Shown one piece after another: positions 1-9,851 of a DNA stretch of 64,000 nt; within the stretch, counting starts at the first letter, position 1, and each line of letters opens with the position of its first letter. Under the pieces are notes generated by a model. That model did no database searches and was not told where the DNA came from. It worked only from the letters and a program-made list of their open reading frames with translations. The translations under genes were made by a program, and so were the position numbers. Source of the DNA: an uncultured archaeon (GTDB lineage: Archaea > Thermoproteota > EX4484-205 > JAAOZP01); assembly GCA_938045545.1 (NCBI GenBank), contig CALIBN010000006.1, positions 62,001-126,000 on the forward strand, given 5' to 3'.

Positions 1-1478
1 GCGATTAGGCTTGTGTAGGATACTAGTATGAGGATAATCATGGGCGGGGGTGTGTCTGCGATGCTGATCGTGGTTCTGGCAAGTATTACAGGCATGGAGA
101 GAAATACGGCTCCGAAAAGCGGTATGAACACGTATAGTAGGGCGCTGAGTGAAAGAGCGTTTGAAGGCTTGCTCAACACTAGTGCTGAGGCTACTGACAG
201 GATGGATGAGAAGAGCGTCACAGATAATATGAGCAGGAAATCAAGCACTAGGAAAGGTGTTCCAGCTAAAAGGATGCTGAAAACAGAGTAGAAAACAACG
301 GCGAAGCTGAAGGTCGCTATAAAGTAGGCTACGAGCATGCCTTTCACGTATCTCCGAAACCCTTTTTCCGAGACCGCTACCGTCCAGAGTGTTTCACGCT
401 CAATTATTCCCCAGTTTATCGAGAAGATCGCCGGGATTAAAGGGGTGTAGAGTATGCTGAAGGTTAAGGCTGCCAGCGCGAAGAATCTAAACTGCCTAAC
501 TAGAATCGGGAAGCTTAAATTGGCGAGTGTAGCGATTGCGAAGAGCATAATGGCCGTGAAAAGACTGCCATCCCTCAATATCCTCAGGAGGTTCAGCTTA
601 ACGACTAAAGCCGTCGGCTTCTCACTCATTTTAGGCGAAAGTATCTGTGTGAAAGTCCTTGGAACCCATCTAAGTATTCTACGGTTGCTCGAAGGCATCT
701 CCATTAACGCCGTTGTGAGAAGAGGAGTAACATTAGGAAGGAAATTGATCCTCATCACAGCGGAGTAGGAGCCCAAAATCAAAATCAAGTAGGCAAACCA
801 TATGGCTGTTTCCAGGGTTCCTAAAGAGCCTAAAGAGAATTTGGCCAGCAGGGTTGAAGGATAAGGCAGGTCGGAGTAGTTCACATCCAGTCCCATTGCC
901 ATGCTTACCAGAGGCATGAAGAGTGTGAGAAGGATAACCCATCCAGCTGCCTCGACGCCAACTTCTTTCACGATACTCTTCAGAACCCCCAGTATCTGGG
1001 CTATTGTTGAAGAGGAAAAAAGCATCATCTCATAGGATAGAAAGACAGCGGGCAGAGCGTTTAAACGAGGATAGAGCATCACGGCCATGAAGGAAATTAA
1101 CGGCGGAGTGACGGCGAAGTTTAGGAAGAAGAATTGGAAAAGCAGGTCTGCCACAAGATATGTTGAAGGCCTTATGGGTGATGTTAAGACAAAGTCTATT
1201 TCCGGTTCAAGTGCCGTTATTCCTCCTTTAAGACCTAAGAAGACGCCCATGGCGATCACGCTTGAAAAAGTTATCGATATTACGTTGACAAGCTCCCTCT
1301 CGCTCATCTCGGAGAAACCATAGACCCCTCTTATGAAAAACCCGCTGAAAAGAGACGAGAAAACAATGACGAAGTAAAACATGACTGTGGAGAACTTTAC
1401 TGAGGGACTTCTCCTTAACGGTCCATAATACTGGAGAAGCTTGAAAAAGAATATTTGCAGAACCCTAGAGCCTCCCAC
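1..1478 (-). CDS. ABC-2 type transporter permease, 3' end beyond the window
   Basis: I translated the minus strand by hand. It is open from a GTG at 1478 to the left edge, about 492 codons with no stop, and is very hydrophobic with many predicted membrane segments. The GTG lies 11 bases inside the end of the ATPase gene (stop at 1465), so the two are translationally coupled. This is the usual arrangement for an ABC-2 exporter (ATPase then permease). The large size fits archaeal ABC-2 permeases of 500-600 residues. The substrate cannot be told. A later ATG (residue about 34) is an alternative start. Short plus-strand ORFs here are shadows. Confidence 0.8.
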   Translation of the reverse strand, partial: MGGSRVLQIFFFKLLQYYGPLRRSPSVKFSTVMFYFVIVFSSLFSGFFIRGVYGFSEMSERELVNVISITFSSVIAMGVFLGLKGGITALEPEIDFVLTSPIRPSTYLVADLLFQFFFLNFAVTPPLISFMAVMLYPRLNALPAVFLSYEMMLFSSSTIAQILGVLKSIVKEVGVEAAGWVILLTLFMPLVSMAMGLDVNYSDLPYPSTLLAKFSLGSLGTLETAIWFAYLILILGSYSAVMRINFLPNVTPLLTTALMEMPSSNRRILRWVPRTFTQILSPKMSEKPTALVVKLNLLRILRDGSLFTAIMLFAIATLANLSFPILVRQFRFFALAALTFSILYTPLIPAIFSINWGIIERETLWTVAVSEKGFRRYVKGMLVAYFIATFSFAVVFYSVFSILLAGTPFLVLDFLLILSVTLFSSILSVASALVLSKPSNALSLSALLYVFIPLFGAVFLSMPVILARTTISIADTPPPMIILILVSYTSLI

Positions 1479-2223
1479 CCTCTATTCCCCCGACTATTCT
1501 GAAGAAGGCTTCCTCCAACGTCGCCGTGGATTCAAGCCCCACGGTTTTCTTAAGCCCGTCTATGGAACCGTCGGCGATGCTTCTCCCCCTGTTTATTATT
1601 GTGGCGCTGGTGCAGAATCTCTCAGCCATGTCGAGCATATGCGTGCACACGAGTGCCGCTCCACCGTCGCCGACAATGTTTTTAACAAGGTTTTTCACGA
1701 GACGCTGGCCCTCTGGATCCAGGCCGATGAAAGGCTCATCCATTATTATGAGCTTAGGCTGATGTATGAATACTGTTGCCAAAGCTAGCCTCTGCTTCAA
1801 GCCTTTCGAAAGCTCAAGGATAAACCTGTTTTCATAACCTTTAAGGTCAAACATGCTTAGAAACTCCTGGACCCTCTTCCTAGTCTCCTCCCCTGGTTCA
1901 ACCCCCCTGATCCTTGCAATATACCCTAGAAACTCCTTGGGAGTAAGATAGTCTGGGAGGGAAGGGGCTTCAGGCAAGTATCCAACCAGCCTTTTAAAAC
2001 CCTCGTCACTGTTAACGTTCCTCCGCATCACGAGTATCCTCCCTTTATCCGGTTTAAGAAGGCCGACGATGCATTTCACAGTGGTCGTCTTACCGGCGCC
2101 GTTTGGGCCTATTAGGCCATGTATAGCTCCTGCGTTAACCCTCATAAATAAGCCTGCTACGCCCACTGTTTCCCCATAGCTCTTCCAGAGGTTCTCAACA
2201 TCGAGCAGAACGTCGTTTTCCAC
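1465..2223 (-). CDS. ABC transporter ATP-binding protein (ABC-2 exporter type)
   Basis: About 252 residues. Walker A GPNGAGKTTT, signature-like ELSKGLKQRLALA, Walker B LIIMDEP and an H-loop (CTHML) are all visible. The order and length match the CcmA/NatA/DrrA-like ATPases that power ABC-2 exporters. The frame is open back to 2328, but the first 35 codons overlap the divergent gene and the shared promoter. The GTG at 2223, giving VENDVLLDVENLWKSYG, is the likely start. It is coupled to the permease that follows. Substrate unknown. Confidence 0.85.
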   Translation of the reverse strand: MENDVLLDVENLWKSYGETVGVAGLFMRVNAGAIHGLIGPNGAGKTTTVKCIVGLLKPDKGRILVMRRNVNSDEGFKRLVGYLPEAPSLPDYLTPKEFLGYIARIRGVEPGEETRKRVQEFLSMFDLKGYENRFILELSKGLKQRLALATVFIHQPKLIIMDEPFIGLDPEGQRLVKNLVKNIVGDGGAALVCTHMLDMAERFCTSATIINRGRSIADGSIDGLKKTVGLESTATLEEAFFRIVGGIEGGRL

Positions 2224-2280
2224 GTATTCGTCGCACGCCTGGAGCAAGACTGCTGAACAGTTTTGAAACAAGCATAGAAT

Positions 2281-2294
2281 TTTTAAGCTTTTAA
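2281..2294. promoter_or_regulatory. Shared divergent AT-rich promoter element (TATA)
   Basis: TTTTAAGCTTTTAA lies between the divergent ABC ATPase and MFS genes. Read on the plus strand its centre is about 30 bases upstream of the MFS ATG, giving a nearly leaderless transcript. Read on the minus strand it predicts a start near 2260, upstream of the GTG at 2223. Inferred from archaeal TATA spacing. Confidence 0.5.
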
Positions 2295-2319
2295 CAATAC
2301 GGGGAGAGACAATCGAAGC

Positions 2320-3501
2320 ATGAAGCATGGAAGGCTACGGGTTTTGATATATATGGGGTGGACCCATTCTCTAAACCACGGCCTATTCGTATCGATAGCA
2401 CCATTGATCCCGATGATTGCTTCAGAGGGATTCGACTACCTTAGCATAGGTCTTCTCCTATCCGTCTACCTTCTTTTATACAGCTTCGGTTCTCTGCTCT
2501 CAGCACCTCTTCTAAGGCGCGTGGAAGACAGTAGAATCCTGTTCACGTCTCTCATGCTCCAAGGCTTGTCCACATTTTTCCTGCTCATGCCCGGTTTAAC
2601 TGGCTTAAGCCTCTTCATACTATTCTCAGGAGTCTTCGCAAGTCTTTACCATCCTGTTTCAAACGTTTTCATATTTAACAGGTTCAGGGAAAACGTTAAT
2701 TTTGCAATGGGGCTGCACGGCACAGGTGGAAACATAGCTCAATTCATATTCCCATTGTTTTCTTTCCTGATGGCGGTGAGCCTCGGCTGGAGGATGGCGC
2801 TCATCTCAACCGGTTTCATGGTTTCCCTCTCTTCAATACCTTATCTCGCAACACCCCGTGTTGAGAAAAACGTTTCTGAGATGGGAGGAGACCTACGAGG
2901 ATTCATCAAAGTTGTTTCACAGAAGTCGCTCATTATTCTAATATTTTTCTCGCTCCTCTTCGGCCTATATTATAGGGGGATAGAAGTGTTTCTGCCAACC
3001 TACTTGAATTCGGAGAAGGGGTTTAGCGGGGAAGCGGGCAGCACTGCTCTATCAATATTGTTGCTTGCAGGCGCACTCGGCCAGTACTTGGGGGGAGTGG
3101 TGGGGGAAAGGTTGAACGAGGAGACAGTCCTCCTCTTAGCATCAGCATTAGAATTAGGTTCACTCATACTGCTTCAAACAGTTTCCAGCCCCATGCTAGT
3201 TATGCTTTCAACTGCTCTTCTCGGGTTTGCATTCTACTCCCACCAGCCGGCTGCAAACTCGCTCTTAGGAAAAAAGAGCACGGAGGAGTTAAGAGCATAC
3301 AGTTACAGCGTCTGGTTTTTCCTTGGCTTCATATCCTCCTCACCATCCACTTTAACAGTCAGCCTTATCGGCCAGAAATTCGGCTTCACAGTCGCAATAC
3401 TGGTCTTAAGCATGATCGCCATCCTGCCGCTGGCATTAGCCATCCATATTTATCTCGAGACTAGACAACCCGGGGAGAGTGGTGATAAAACCCGTCTATA
3501 G
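2320..3501 (+). CDS. Major facilitator superfamily transporter
   Basis: 393 residues with about 12 hydrophobic helices and small basic cytoplasmic loops (LLRRVEDSRI after helix 2, the usual place for the MFS signature). The overall look resembles FsmA/fosmidomycin-resistance-like or sugar-efflux MFS proteins, but the substrate cannot be assigned. It starts at an ATG placed about 26-30 bases from the divergent AT-rich element, so it is probably leaderless. It stands alone between the exporter and the convergent protease gene. Confidence 0.8.
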   Translation: MKHGRLRVLIYMGWTHSLNHGLFVSIAPLIPMIASEGFDYLSIGLLLSVYLLLYSFGSLLSAPLLRRVEDSRILFTSLMLQGLSTFFLLMPGLTGLSLFILFSGVFASLYHPVSNVFIFNRFRENVNFAMGLHGTGGNIAQFIFPLFSFLMAVSLGWRMALISTGFMVSLSSIPYLATPRVEKNVSEMGGDLRGFIKVVSQKSLIILIFFSLLFGLYYRGIEVFLPTYLNSEKGFSGEAGSTALSILLLAGALGQYLGGVVGERLNEETVLLLASALELGSLILLQTVSSPMLVMLSTALLGFAFYSHQPAANSLLGKKSTEELRAYSYSVWFFLGFISSSPSTLTVSLIGQKFGFTVAILVLSMIAILPLALAIHIYLETRQPGESGDKTRL

Positions 3502-3612
3502 GGGGAACAGGTACGCTCGTTTGTGAAAAGCTTTTCAGCTTTGAAAAGATTAGCCTAGTTTCCCCGGTTCTAATGTCACAAACGTTTTAAACCAGAGTAA
3601 AAATAGTTTTCA

Positions 3613-4836
3613 TCAGAATACATATGGTAAAAATATTAACCCTACTATAAGCCCCAAGAGGGCTAGGCTTACAGCGTAAACCATTTTATCAATAGTGCTA
3701 ATGCTCATCCTGCCGCCGAGCTTTCTCCTACAGAACAGTTTGAAGACAACTCCGCCGTCCATCGGGTAAAGGGGAAGCGCATTAAACACTCCCAAGTTCA
3801 AGTTTACAAACCAGACCCAGAAGAAAAAGTTCACAGGATAATGATAATCCTCACCTAGGAGGAGCGAGACATAATATTTTTGAAGAAGACTTGAAAAAGG
3901 TATTGTCTCGTAAACCCATGGAAACGGGACGGTGGGAATCATGAGGTATGTTACAAAACCTTCGAGAGGCGAGCGTGCGAAAGCCGTAGAATAGTTTTCA
4001 AGAACGTCTTTAAGCGGAACCAAGCTGAGTATCCCGCTGGAACTAATGTTCTTTCCCAGCGTGAAAGTATAGTTTGAAAAACCGTTGCGCGAAACCCTGA
4101 ATGTTATGTTTCCCTCAAGCTTGTAAACTTTTCTGACAGCTTCGGCGAAACTATGCCAGTCAGGCGTCGGCTCACCGTTCACACCTATTATTATGTCTCC
4201 AGGCCTCATTCCTTTCTGATAAGCAGTCCCGTTGGCGGAGAGCCCAACCACCAGTATCCCGTCAACAACCGGCTTTAAAGTAAGCATTAGAAGTATGAAG
4301 ATGGCCAGCGCTGCTAAAGCTGCAATAACGTTGGAAACAGGCCCTGCTGATAAGACTCGCCCTGCTTTCTCAAGCCCAGCGTCTTCAAGCTGCTTCTCGT
4401 CAACCTCGGCGAAAGCGCCTACAGGTATTATTAGAAACAGCACTAAGCCAGTGGACTTAACATTCATGCCGTTAGCCTTTGCCTGAGTCCCGTGGGAATA
4501 CTCGTGTATTACCATAGCTATGATCAGCGCCACCCAACCGTAGAAAACAGGCAGGTAAGGGTTTACGCCTGGAAGAAGTATGTTGGATGCGGGCCCGAGT
4601 TCCCTTAAAACTCTGCTGACGCTGGGGTTGCTCAGCATATTGCTTATCGCGTTAAGCAGCAGGTAAACCATTACCGCCCCTAGGAACGGCATTACTACTA
4701 GCGAGACGAGCCCCATCTTCCTGGAAAACCCTGTTCCCCCAAGCCTATCCATCAGCTCCAATCCAACCCTCGTCTTGACTAGGATAAACGGGAATTGGAC
4801 TTCAACCATGCTCGGCAGGCGTAAGCGCATCAACAA
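3613..4836 (-). CDS. Site-2 protease family intramembrane metalloprotease (M50) with PDZ domain
   Basis: 407 residues. The zinc motif HEYSH is at residues 111-115 inside a membrane helix. A PDZ-like segment (KGMRPGDIIIGVNGEPTPDW) lies near residues 200-225. The second conserved motif, NALPLYPMDGG, near residue 355 supplies the third zinc ligand (Asp). This is the archaeal S2P architecture. Such enzymes cut transmembrane segments of regulators or membrane proteins. No anti-sigma-like partner is adjacent, so the substrate is unknown. The gene is monocistronic between convergent and tandem neighbours. Confidence 0.9.
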   Translation of the reverse strand: MLMRLRLPSMVEVQFPFILVKTRVGLELMDRLGGTGFSRKMGLVSLVVMPFLGAVMVYLLLNAISNMLSNPSVSRVLRELGPASNILLPGVNPYLPVFYGWVALIIAMVIHEYSHGTQAKANGMNVKSTGLVLFLIIPVGAFAEVDEKQLEDAGLEKAGRVLSAGPVSNVIAALAALAIFILLMLTLKPVVDGILVVGLSANGTAYQKGMRPGDIIIGVNGEPTPDWHSFAEAVRKVYKLEGNITFRVSRNGFSNYTFTLGKNISSSGILSLVPLKDVLENYSTAFARSPLEGFVTYLMIPTVPFPWVYETIPFSSLLQKYYVSLLLGEDYHYPVNFFFWVWFVNLNLGVFNALPLYPMDGGVVFKLFCRRKLGGRMSISTIDKMVYAVSLALLGLIVGLIFLPYVF

Positions 4837-4887
4837 TGTTTCAGCCGAAGGGCTCTTTTAAACATAGCCCGGTTGAGCGCGGCTCCA

Positions 4888-5415
4888 TTATTGTTTAAAG
4901 CCGTCGAAAGAAACTATTTCGCTCAAAGGCTTCCTAGCGTCGGATTCTTTAAACTGCTCGCCAGCAGGATACCCTAAAGGGGTTATGGCGACAACATTGT
5001 ACTCCTCAGGTATTTCGAGCACCTCTTTAACCTTCCCGTTGTCGAATGAGCCTATCCAGCATGTTCCGAGGCCCTCAGCCCTAGCCGCAAGGATGAGATG
5101 TGTGAAGGCTATTGAAACGTCTACGAGCATGCTCATAGAGCCCATGTACCCACCCCTATTCCACCCTATGTCGCGGCCGCACGCAACAATGACCACGGGG
5201 GCCTCAGCTATGAAACCCTGGTTGCCGCACGCAGGTACGAGCTTCCTCTTCAAAGCCTCGTTCTTCACCACTATGAACCTCCAAGGCTGACGGTTTGAAC
5301 CAGAAGGAGCTATTCTCGCAGCATCCAGAACCCTGGTTAACACGTCGTCGGGTATGGGATCCGGCTTGTAAGACCTTATGCTCCTCCTAGTTCTCACCAC
5401 CTCGTAGAAGTCCAT
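4888..5415 (-). CDS. Nitroreductase-family FMN oxidoreductase
   Basis: 175 residues starting MDFYEVVRTRRSIRSYK, the classic N-terminal FMN-phosphate-binding RRSIR signature. It continues with IAPSGSNRQPWRF, and later GTCWIGSF and ITPLGYPA, all standard for the NfsA/FRP fold. These proteins are small FMN dimers using NAD(P)H. The physiological acceptor is usually unknown and is not indicated by the neighbours here. Length is typical of the short archaeal subgroup. Confidence 0.88.
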   Translation of the reverse strand: MDFYEVVRTRRSIRSYKPDPIPDDVLTRVLDAARIAPSGSNRQPWRFIVVKNEALKRKLVPACGNQGFIAEAPVVIVACGRDIGWNRGGYMGSMSMLVDVSIAFTHLILAARAEGLGTCWIGSFDNGKVKEVLEIPEEYNVVAITPLGYPAGEQFKESDARKPLSEIVSFDGFKQ

Positions 5416-5508
5416 CTTCCTACACCCAATTAGCTTCGCAAAAAGATGAATAAAAGTTTTAGCAACGGGCTAACGAGCGAAAGGAATTAAAAAAGAAAGG
5501 GTTGTCTA

Positions 5509-6942
5509 TTATCTGGATGGAGGCGGCGGAGGCGGGGGTGGTGGAAACTCTGCTTTAGGCTTTCTCCTTAAAAGCAGCAACACCAAAACCACAACGACTA
5601 CTACTACAACAGCCCCTATGATCATGAGCCAGGGGATTTCTGGGGCGGCTACAGCTCCTTCCTCCTTGCTAACGGTCAGGCTCCCTGTTAAACCGTTAAC
5701 GTTAATACTATACGTTCCCTCGCCAGTCGGCGTGAAGGTGAAGCTGACCGTTGTAGACTGGTCTGGGCCTAATGTGCCTGTTTTAGTATCTACAACCTGG
5801 TTGTTAATCTTAAGCGTGACCTCGTATGTGCCTGATTCCCCCCCAGTGTTCTTAACAGTGACGGAGATCGTTGAAGACTGTCCAACCTTGATAGAAATCG
5901 GGCTTATATTCAGTCCGCTAACCTCAAACCTTGCTGGAAGAGTTGCCGAAACAGTTATTGTGACTGTCTGGTCGCCAATCCTGACAACGTACGACCCCTC
6001 TGCGGTAAAGGGTAATTTGTAGATTAGACTCTTACTCTCACCAGGATTCAGAACAATCAGCCAACTCTTCTTAACCTCTCCGTCCACGGTTATAGTCAGA
6101 TTATGAACACCCATGGCGTTGCCGGTATTGGAAGCAGTAATCGTGATAGTGATTTCCTCGTTAGGCTTTAACCGTGTCTTATCAAGGTTAGCGTTAATCA
6201 CTACGTTAGGCGTCGGCTGCGGGCTAACCAGCTCAATCGATAAAAGCTCTGTCTTGACCCATTCGCGCGTCTCAGGCGACTCAGAGTACACGTATACTAA
6301 AAGGGTGCCGAAGCTGACAGGGGCGAACCACATTTCCACGATAGTACGGTAAACTACCGGTGCATTCGCGAATCCTTCCCACCTCCATTTGTATACTAGA
6401 AGCTGGCTTGGGCCGAATGTCCTAGTTTCTGGACCTAAGTAAATAATTCTTCCATACCCGAGCTCCCAGTATCCATATACCGTGGTTAGGTTCCATGCTT
6501 TCCACAGGATGCCGACCCAAATAACCCAGTAACGCATCATGGAGTCTCCAATAATCTCAGCATATTGCCCCGTGTAGATTTCTCCGTTAATCTCCACCTG
6601 TAGGCATTTGCCTGTCGACTTTGAGATCCACAGAGGTACAGCATTAGTCTCCCCGTTACTCTTATACTCCCATTCAACTTTCCACGCGGCCTCCCCGCTC
6701 ACGGTTTCCTCTCCAAGAACCCGGAAGCCTACTTCTCCAGCGACTCCTTCTTCATCCGAGTAACGGTACCTGACCGACTTAACGTTGTTCAGTATGATCT
6801 TCACATCCTCATACGTAGATTCCTGAGCGTAAGACACCATTAGCGGATTTTGAACCAACAAAAGCATCATCAGGAGGGCGAGGCAGAACGCACTTTTCCG
6901 CTTTTCCGAACTACCTAACGGTTTCATTTGGAAAAAAGCCAC
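5509..6942 (-). CDS. Secreted CARDB-domain surface protein with C-terminal membrane anchor and polyproline tail
   Basis: 477 residues. A signal peptide spans roughly residues 15-40 (hydrophobic LALLMMLLLVQ, then SYAQE). An unrecognised beta-rich region follows to about 240. Two CARDB/APHP-like Ig repeats come next, near 245-335 and 335-425 (for example KPNEEITITITASNTGNAMG and IKVGQSSTISVTVKNTGG). A single helix at about 440-462 ends in RRKPK, so the tail should be cytoplasmic. The tail is nine consecutive prolines then SR. Probably an archaeal envelope adhesion or receptor protein. Ligand unknown. Confidence 0.8.
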   Translation of the reverse strand: MAFFQMKPLGSSEKRKSAFCLALLMMLLLVQNPLMVSYAQESTYEDVKIILNNVKSVRYRYSDEEGVAGEVGFRVLGEETVSGEAAWKVEWEYKSNGETNAVPLWISKSTGKCLQVEINGEIYTGQYAEIIGDSMMRYWVIWVGILWKAWNLTTVYGYWELGYGRIIYLGPETRTFGPSQLLVYKWRWEGFANAPVVYRTIVEMWFAPVSFGTLLVYVYSESPETREWVKTELLSIELVSPQPTPNVVINANLDKTRLKPNEEITITITASNTGNAMGVHNLTITVDGEVKKSWLIVLNPGESKSLIYKLPFTAEGSYVVRIGDQTVTITVSATLPARFEVSGLNISPISIKVGQSSTISVTVKNTGGESGTYEVTLKINNQVVDTKTGTLGPDQSTTVSFTFTPTGEGTYSINVNGLTGSLTVSKEEGAVAAPEIPWLMIIGAVVVVVVVVLVLLLLRRKPKAEFPPPPPPPPPSR

Positions 6943-7101
6943 ATATAGAGCTTATAAAGATTTCGACCTTTAAAGGGCTTTTTCCTTAAAAGCACGAGAT
7001 AACCAGTCACCCTGTCAGCATCATCATTATAATAGAGATCAAGCAAGTCTTTTATGATCATCACTCCATATAAGGATTACTAACGGGGTTAAAAACACTG
7101 G

Positions 7102-7467
7102 TCAGGAGAGTTTCTTTGAACAAGCTTGGCTCATAGGGCAAGTGCTGCAGGCTTTTCTCTTACAGTACTCTAGGTTCAGCCTGACTAGCTGAGACTCCAC
7201 TTCTTTAATCCTCTTCACCCTGAGCCTCCGGGCGGTTTCAACAGCCAGTTTAGAAGGCTCAGGATCCGCCTTGCTCCAGACGCCTCTCAGCTCTCTCAGA
7301 AAAATATTGACTCCCGCAGGGCCGATGCCTCGAAACTCTGCGAGTAGTTCCTCCAGATGCTCGGGAGACCCAGCTTTTTCATGAACCCCGTCTATGCTTC
7401 CGAATTTTTCCAAAAGGCTCTTCAAAACGTCCAGCAGGTTCGTAGCTGTCGAAAAATCATGCCTCAA
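7102..7467 (-). pseudogene. HhH-GPD (endonuclease III-like) DNA glycosylase, N-terminally truncated relic
   Basis: 121 residues. A helix-hairpin-helix reads FRGIGPAGVNIFLREL, followed by LRGVWSKADPEPS with an acidic residue in the region of the catalytic Asp. A cysteine cluster (C-x4-C-x2-C-x5-C) closes the protein like the 4Fe-4S loop of EndoIII and MutY. Family members need a further N-terminal helical region of roughly 70-100 residues, which is absent. Coding similarity stops near 7460, at a 12-bp tandem repeat where an oppositely oriented truncated gene begins. I therefore read it as a 5'-deleted remnant. It could still be expressed as a short protein, but a working glycosylase is unlikely. 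Confidence 0.65.
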
Positions 7468-7477
7468 AAATCATGCC
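7452..7477 (+). repeat. 12-bp tandem direct repeat at a gene-truncation joint
   Basis: AAAAATCATGCC occurs at 7452-7463 and again at 7466-7477, two bases apart. It sits exactly between two genes that both lack their 5' ends. This looks like the scar of a deletion, or of a slipped repair event. Confidence 0.7.
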
Positions 7478-9851
7478 GCTACTGAATTTGTAAATTCAAT
7501 CACAGTACCGGACCAACCTTCTTGGCTTGAAATAAATGTCAAAGCATCTGTAGAAAAATTCGTCTCGAAGGATGCCCCTGGATATGCTCCAAACTATGGT
7601 TGGATGCTTAAAGATGGAAAAGAAACATCGCCAATATTTTATCTCATGTTCTCTAAAGAGGCGATTTTCATTCCTCCCGCAGACTATAAACCTAGACTGA
7701 ATGTTAAATATTATCCTCCTCATTTGGAGCTTCAGATTTCAAAAGGGGACATGGAAGCGGGCAGCTGGATCAAAATGTCAGTATTTCGCAAGACTGCTAA
7801 TGGGGAATCAATAACTTGTGGAAACCTTAAGGTTAAGCTTGATTCAACATCTACTTCTTCCAATAAGAAATTTGCTTTAACTCCCGGAGGATCTGCGATA
7901 ACTGAGCTCGTAATACCCGATGGCTCAGATCATAAGGATTTCTACTACTACGATGAGAAAGTAGGAACATGGAAAATTAGTGTCTGGACTGAACAATACT
8001 CGCCTTACTATGGAGATGAGAAGCTTATCACTGTAAACCCTGGTCCGCTAGACCACTCACCTTCAACACTATTACATCTCCGAAGACCGTCATGAAACCA
8101 TTCACTATAACGATTACTGCTTACGACCGTATGGTAACGTTAAAAACGATTATACGGGGACGAATTCCCTCTCTGACACCACCGGAACAATAGAGCCAAT
8201 AATGACGGGTGCTTTTGTAAACGGCAAATGGACCGGCGACGTTGTTATAAAAAAAGTTGCTAAGAATGTTAGGATTACTACCCGTGGCTCAGGCAAGTCT
8301 GGCATAAGCAATAGTTTCGACGTTGAAGCCGGTCCCCCTGATAAGCTCGTCATAACGCCTTCGAGCTTTACGATGAATGCCGGAGAATTGTAATCCTACC
8401 TTAACATTTCCCTCAGGGATGCATATGGTTTCGAGACGATTACTCCTTCAACCATCACCGTAAGTCTTTCAACATCATCGCCCAAGGGGGAGTTTAGGGA
8501 TTGTGAAACAGGAGAGAAAATAACGAAGATATACGTATTCGCTGGCCACGGTTGGAATAAGGTGTGTTATAACGATACGAAGCGCGGAACCTGGGTGATA
8601 TCGGCCTCAGCCACAGGTTTAACCAGTGGGACAGCGACGGTGACAGTAATAGCTGATACAATTCCTCCTGTAACGACGATAACGATTGGCTTACCAAAGC
8701 ATTATGCTGGAAACTATATTTACGTCAATTCTTCAACGAGTTTCTCTTTATCGACTTCAGATGACATGAGTGGAGTGGAAAAGACGAAGTACAGGGTTGA
8801 TGAGGATCCATGGAAAGAATACACCAGTAAATTTAATCTTTCAGGATATTCTGATGGCGCTCATGAAATAAGGTATTACAGCATTGATAAAGCCGGTAAC
8901 AGTGAGGCTGAGAAAACGTTGACTGTCATACTGGATAATACTCCTCCTTCCATTGGAGACCCGTCTCCTACAGGAAGTCTAATTCAGAAAACGAATAGAG
9001 TTACCTTCACCGTTACCGTAGAAGACCCTGGTTCGGGAGTTAAAGAGGTCAGGTTAACTATAGATGGTATTTATCAGGGATTGATGACTAAGCGTGGGAA
9101 TAACTACACTAGGACAGTGAGCTTGGACGAGGGAGACCATTCATGGATGGTTGAAGTAGTAGATAACTTGGGCAATTCAGGGATTCAAAATTATTCACTA
9201 GAATTAATTGTCGACAACACCCTGCCGACAATATCCGGGTTATACGAGTCTTCGCCTGCGTGGGGAGAATCAACTATAGTATCATGCCAAGTTTCTGATG
9301 AGGAGTCAGGCGTTAAAGAAGTTTTCCTCTATCATTCAACGGATGGGACATCTTGGTCTCGAATAGCCATGAACCTCATAGGAAACAGATATTATGCCTC
9401 AATACCGTCTCAGCCGCCATTTACAAAAGTTCGGTATTACGTAGAAGCCTCGGATAACGTTGGAAACATCTCCCAGACGAGCATTTTTGAATATACGGTA
9501 GGGCTTCCAACGTGGTTATATATCTTAATTGTACTGATCGCAGTTTTAGCAATTTCATCTATATTCTTATTAAGGAGAAGGAAAAGGCCAAGGCCCAGCC
9601 CAACTCCAAAGGCCCCAGAGCCTAAACCGGAGGAGCCCCCTGTTCCCCCTCCTGCAGAGGAAGCTCCGCTAGAGCTTCAAGAACCAGTTTCATCGAGAGA
9701 AGAGACTAAACTTCCTTCCGAAGAGGAAGAGGCTCCGCATGAGGAATCGTACGAACCATCGCCTGGGGAAGCTCCGTCAGAAGAGGAAGAAATGCCTTCC
9801 ATCTTTGAGGAGGAGCCTCAACAACCTGAAGGGGAAGGCTTAGAATCATAG
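7475..9851 (+). pseudogene. Large Ig-like-domain surface protein, 5'-truncated with two frameshifts and one in-frame stop
   Basis: One protein can be rebuilt across three frames. The first part reads to about 8056 (ends VNPGPLDH). After loss of one base it continues with a typical secreted Ig-like repeat (TSPKTVMKPFTITITAYDR). After a second lost base near 8130 it continues YGNVKNDYTG and on to NAGEL. A TAA at 8391-8393 interrupts it, and the same frame then stays open to 9851. The distal part has further Ig-like repeats, a membrane helix (WLYILIVLIAVLAIS), a basic RRRKRPRP stop-transfer and a long Pro/Glu-rich tail. No signal peptide or start is present. Either a decaying gene or assembly errors. 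The missing 5' end favours decay. Confidence 0.7.
7483..7498. repeat. 16-bp inverted repeat beside the truncation joint
   Basis: TGAATTT-GT-AAATTCA, with perfect 7-base arms, follows the direct repeat by five bases. Part of it is read as codons of the relic surface protein. No function is assigned. It may have promoted the rearrangement. Confidence 0.5.

Noticed and set aside
28..1323. Three plus-strand frames of 78-104 codons
   Set aside because: The minus strand here is one continuous hydrophobic permease frame coupled to the ABC ATPase. The plus frames have no recognisable product.
5509..5560. GC-rich repeat in DNA as a possible recombination site
   Set aside because: It is simply the codons of the polyproline tail.
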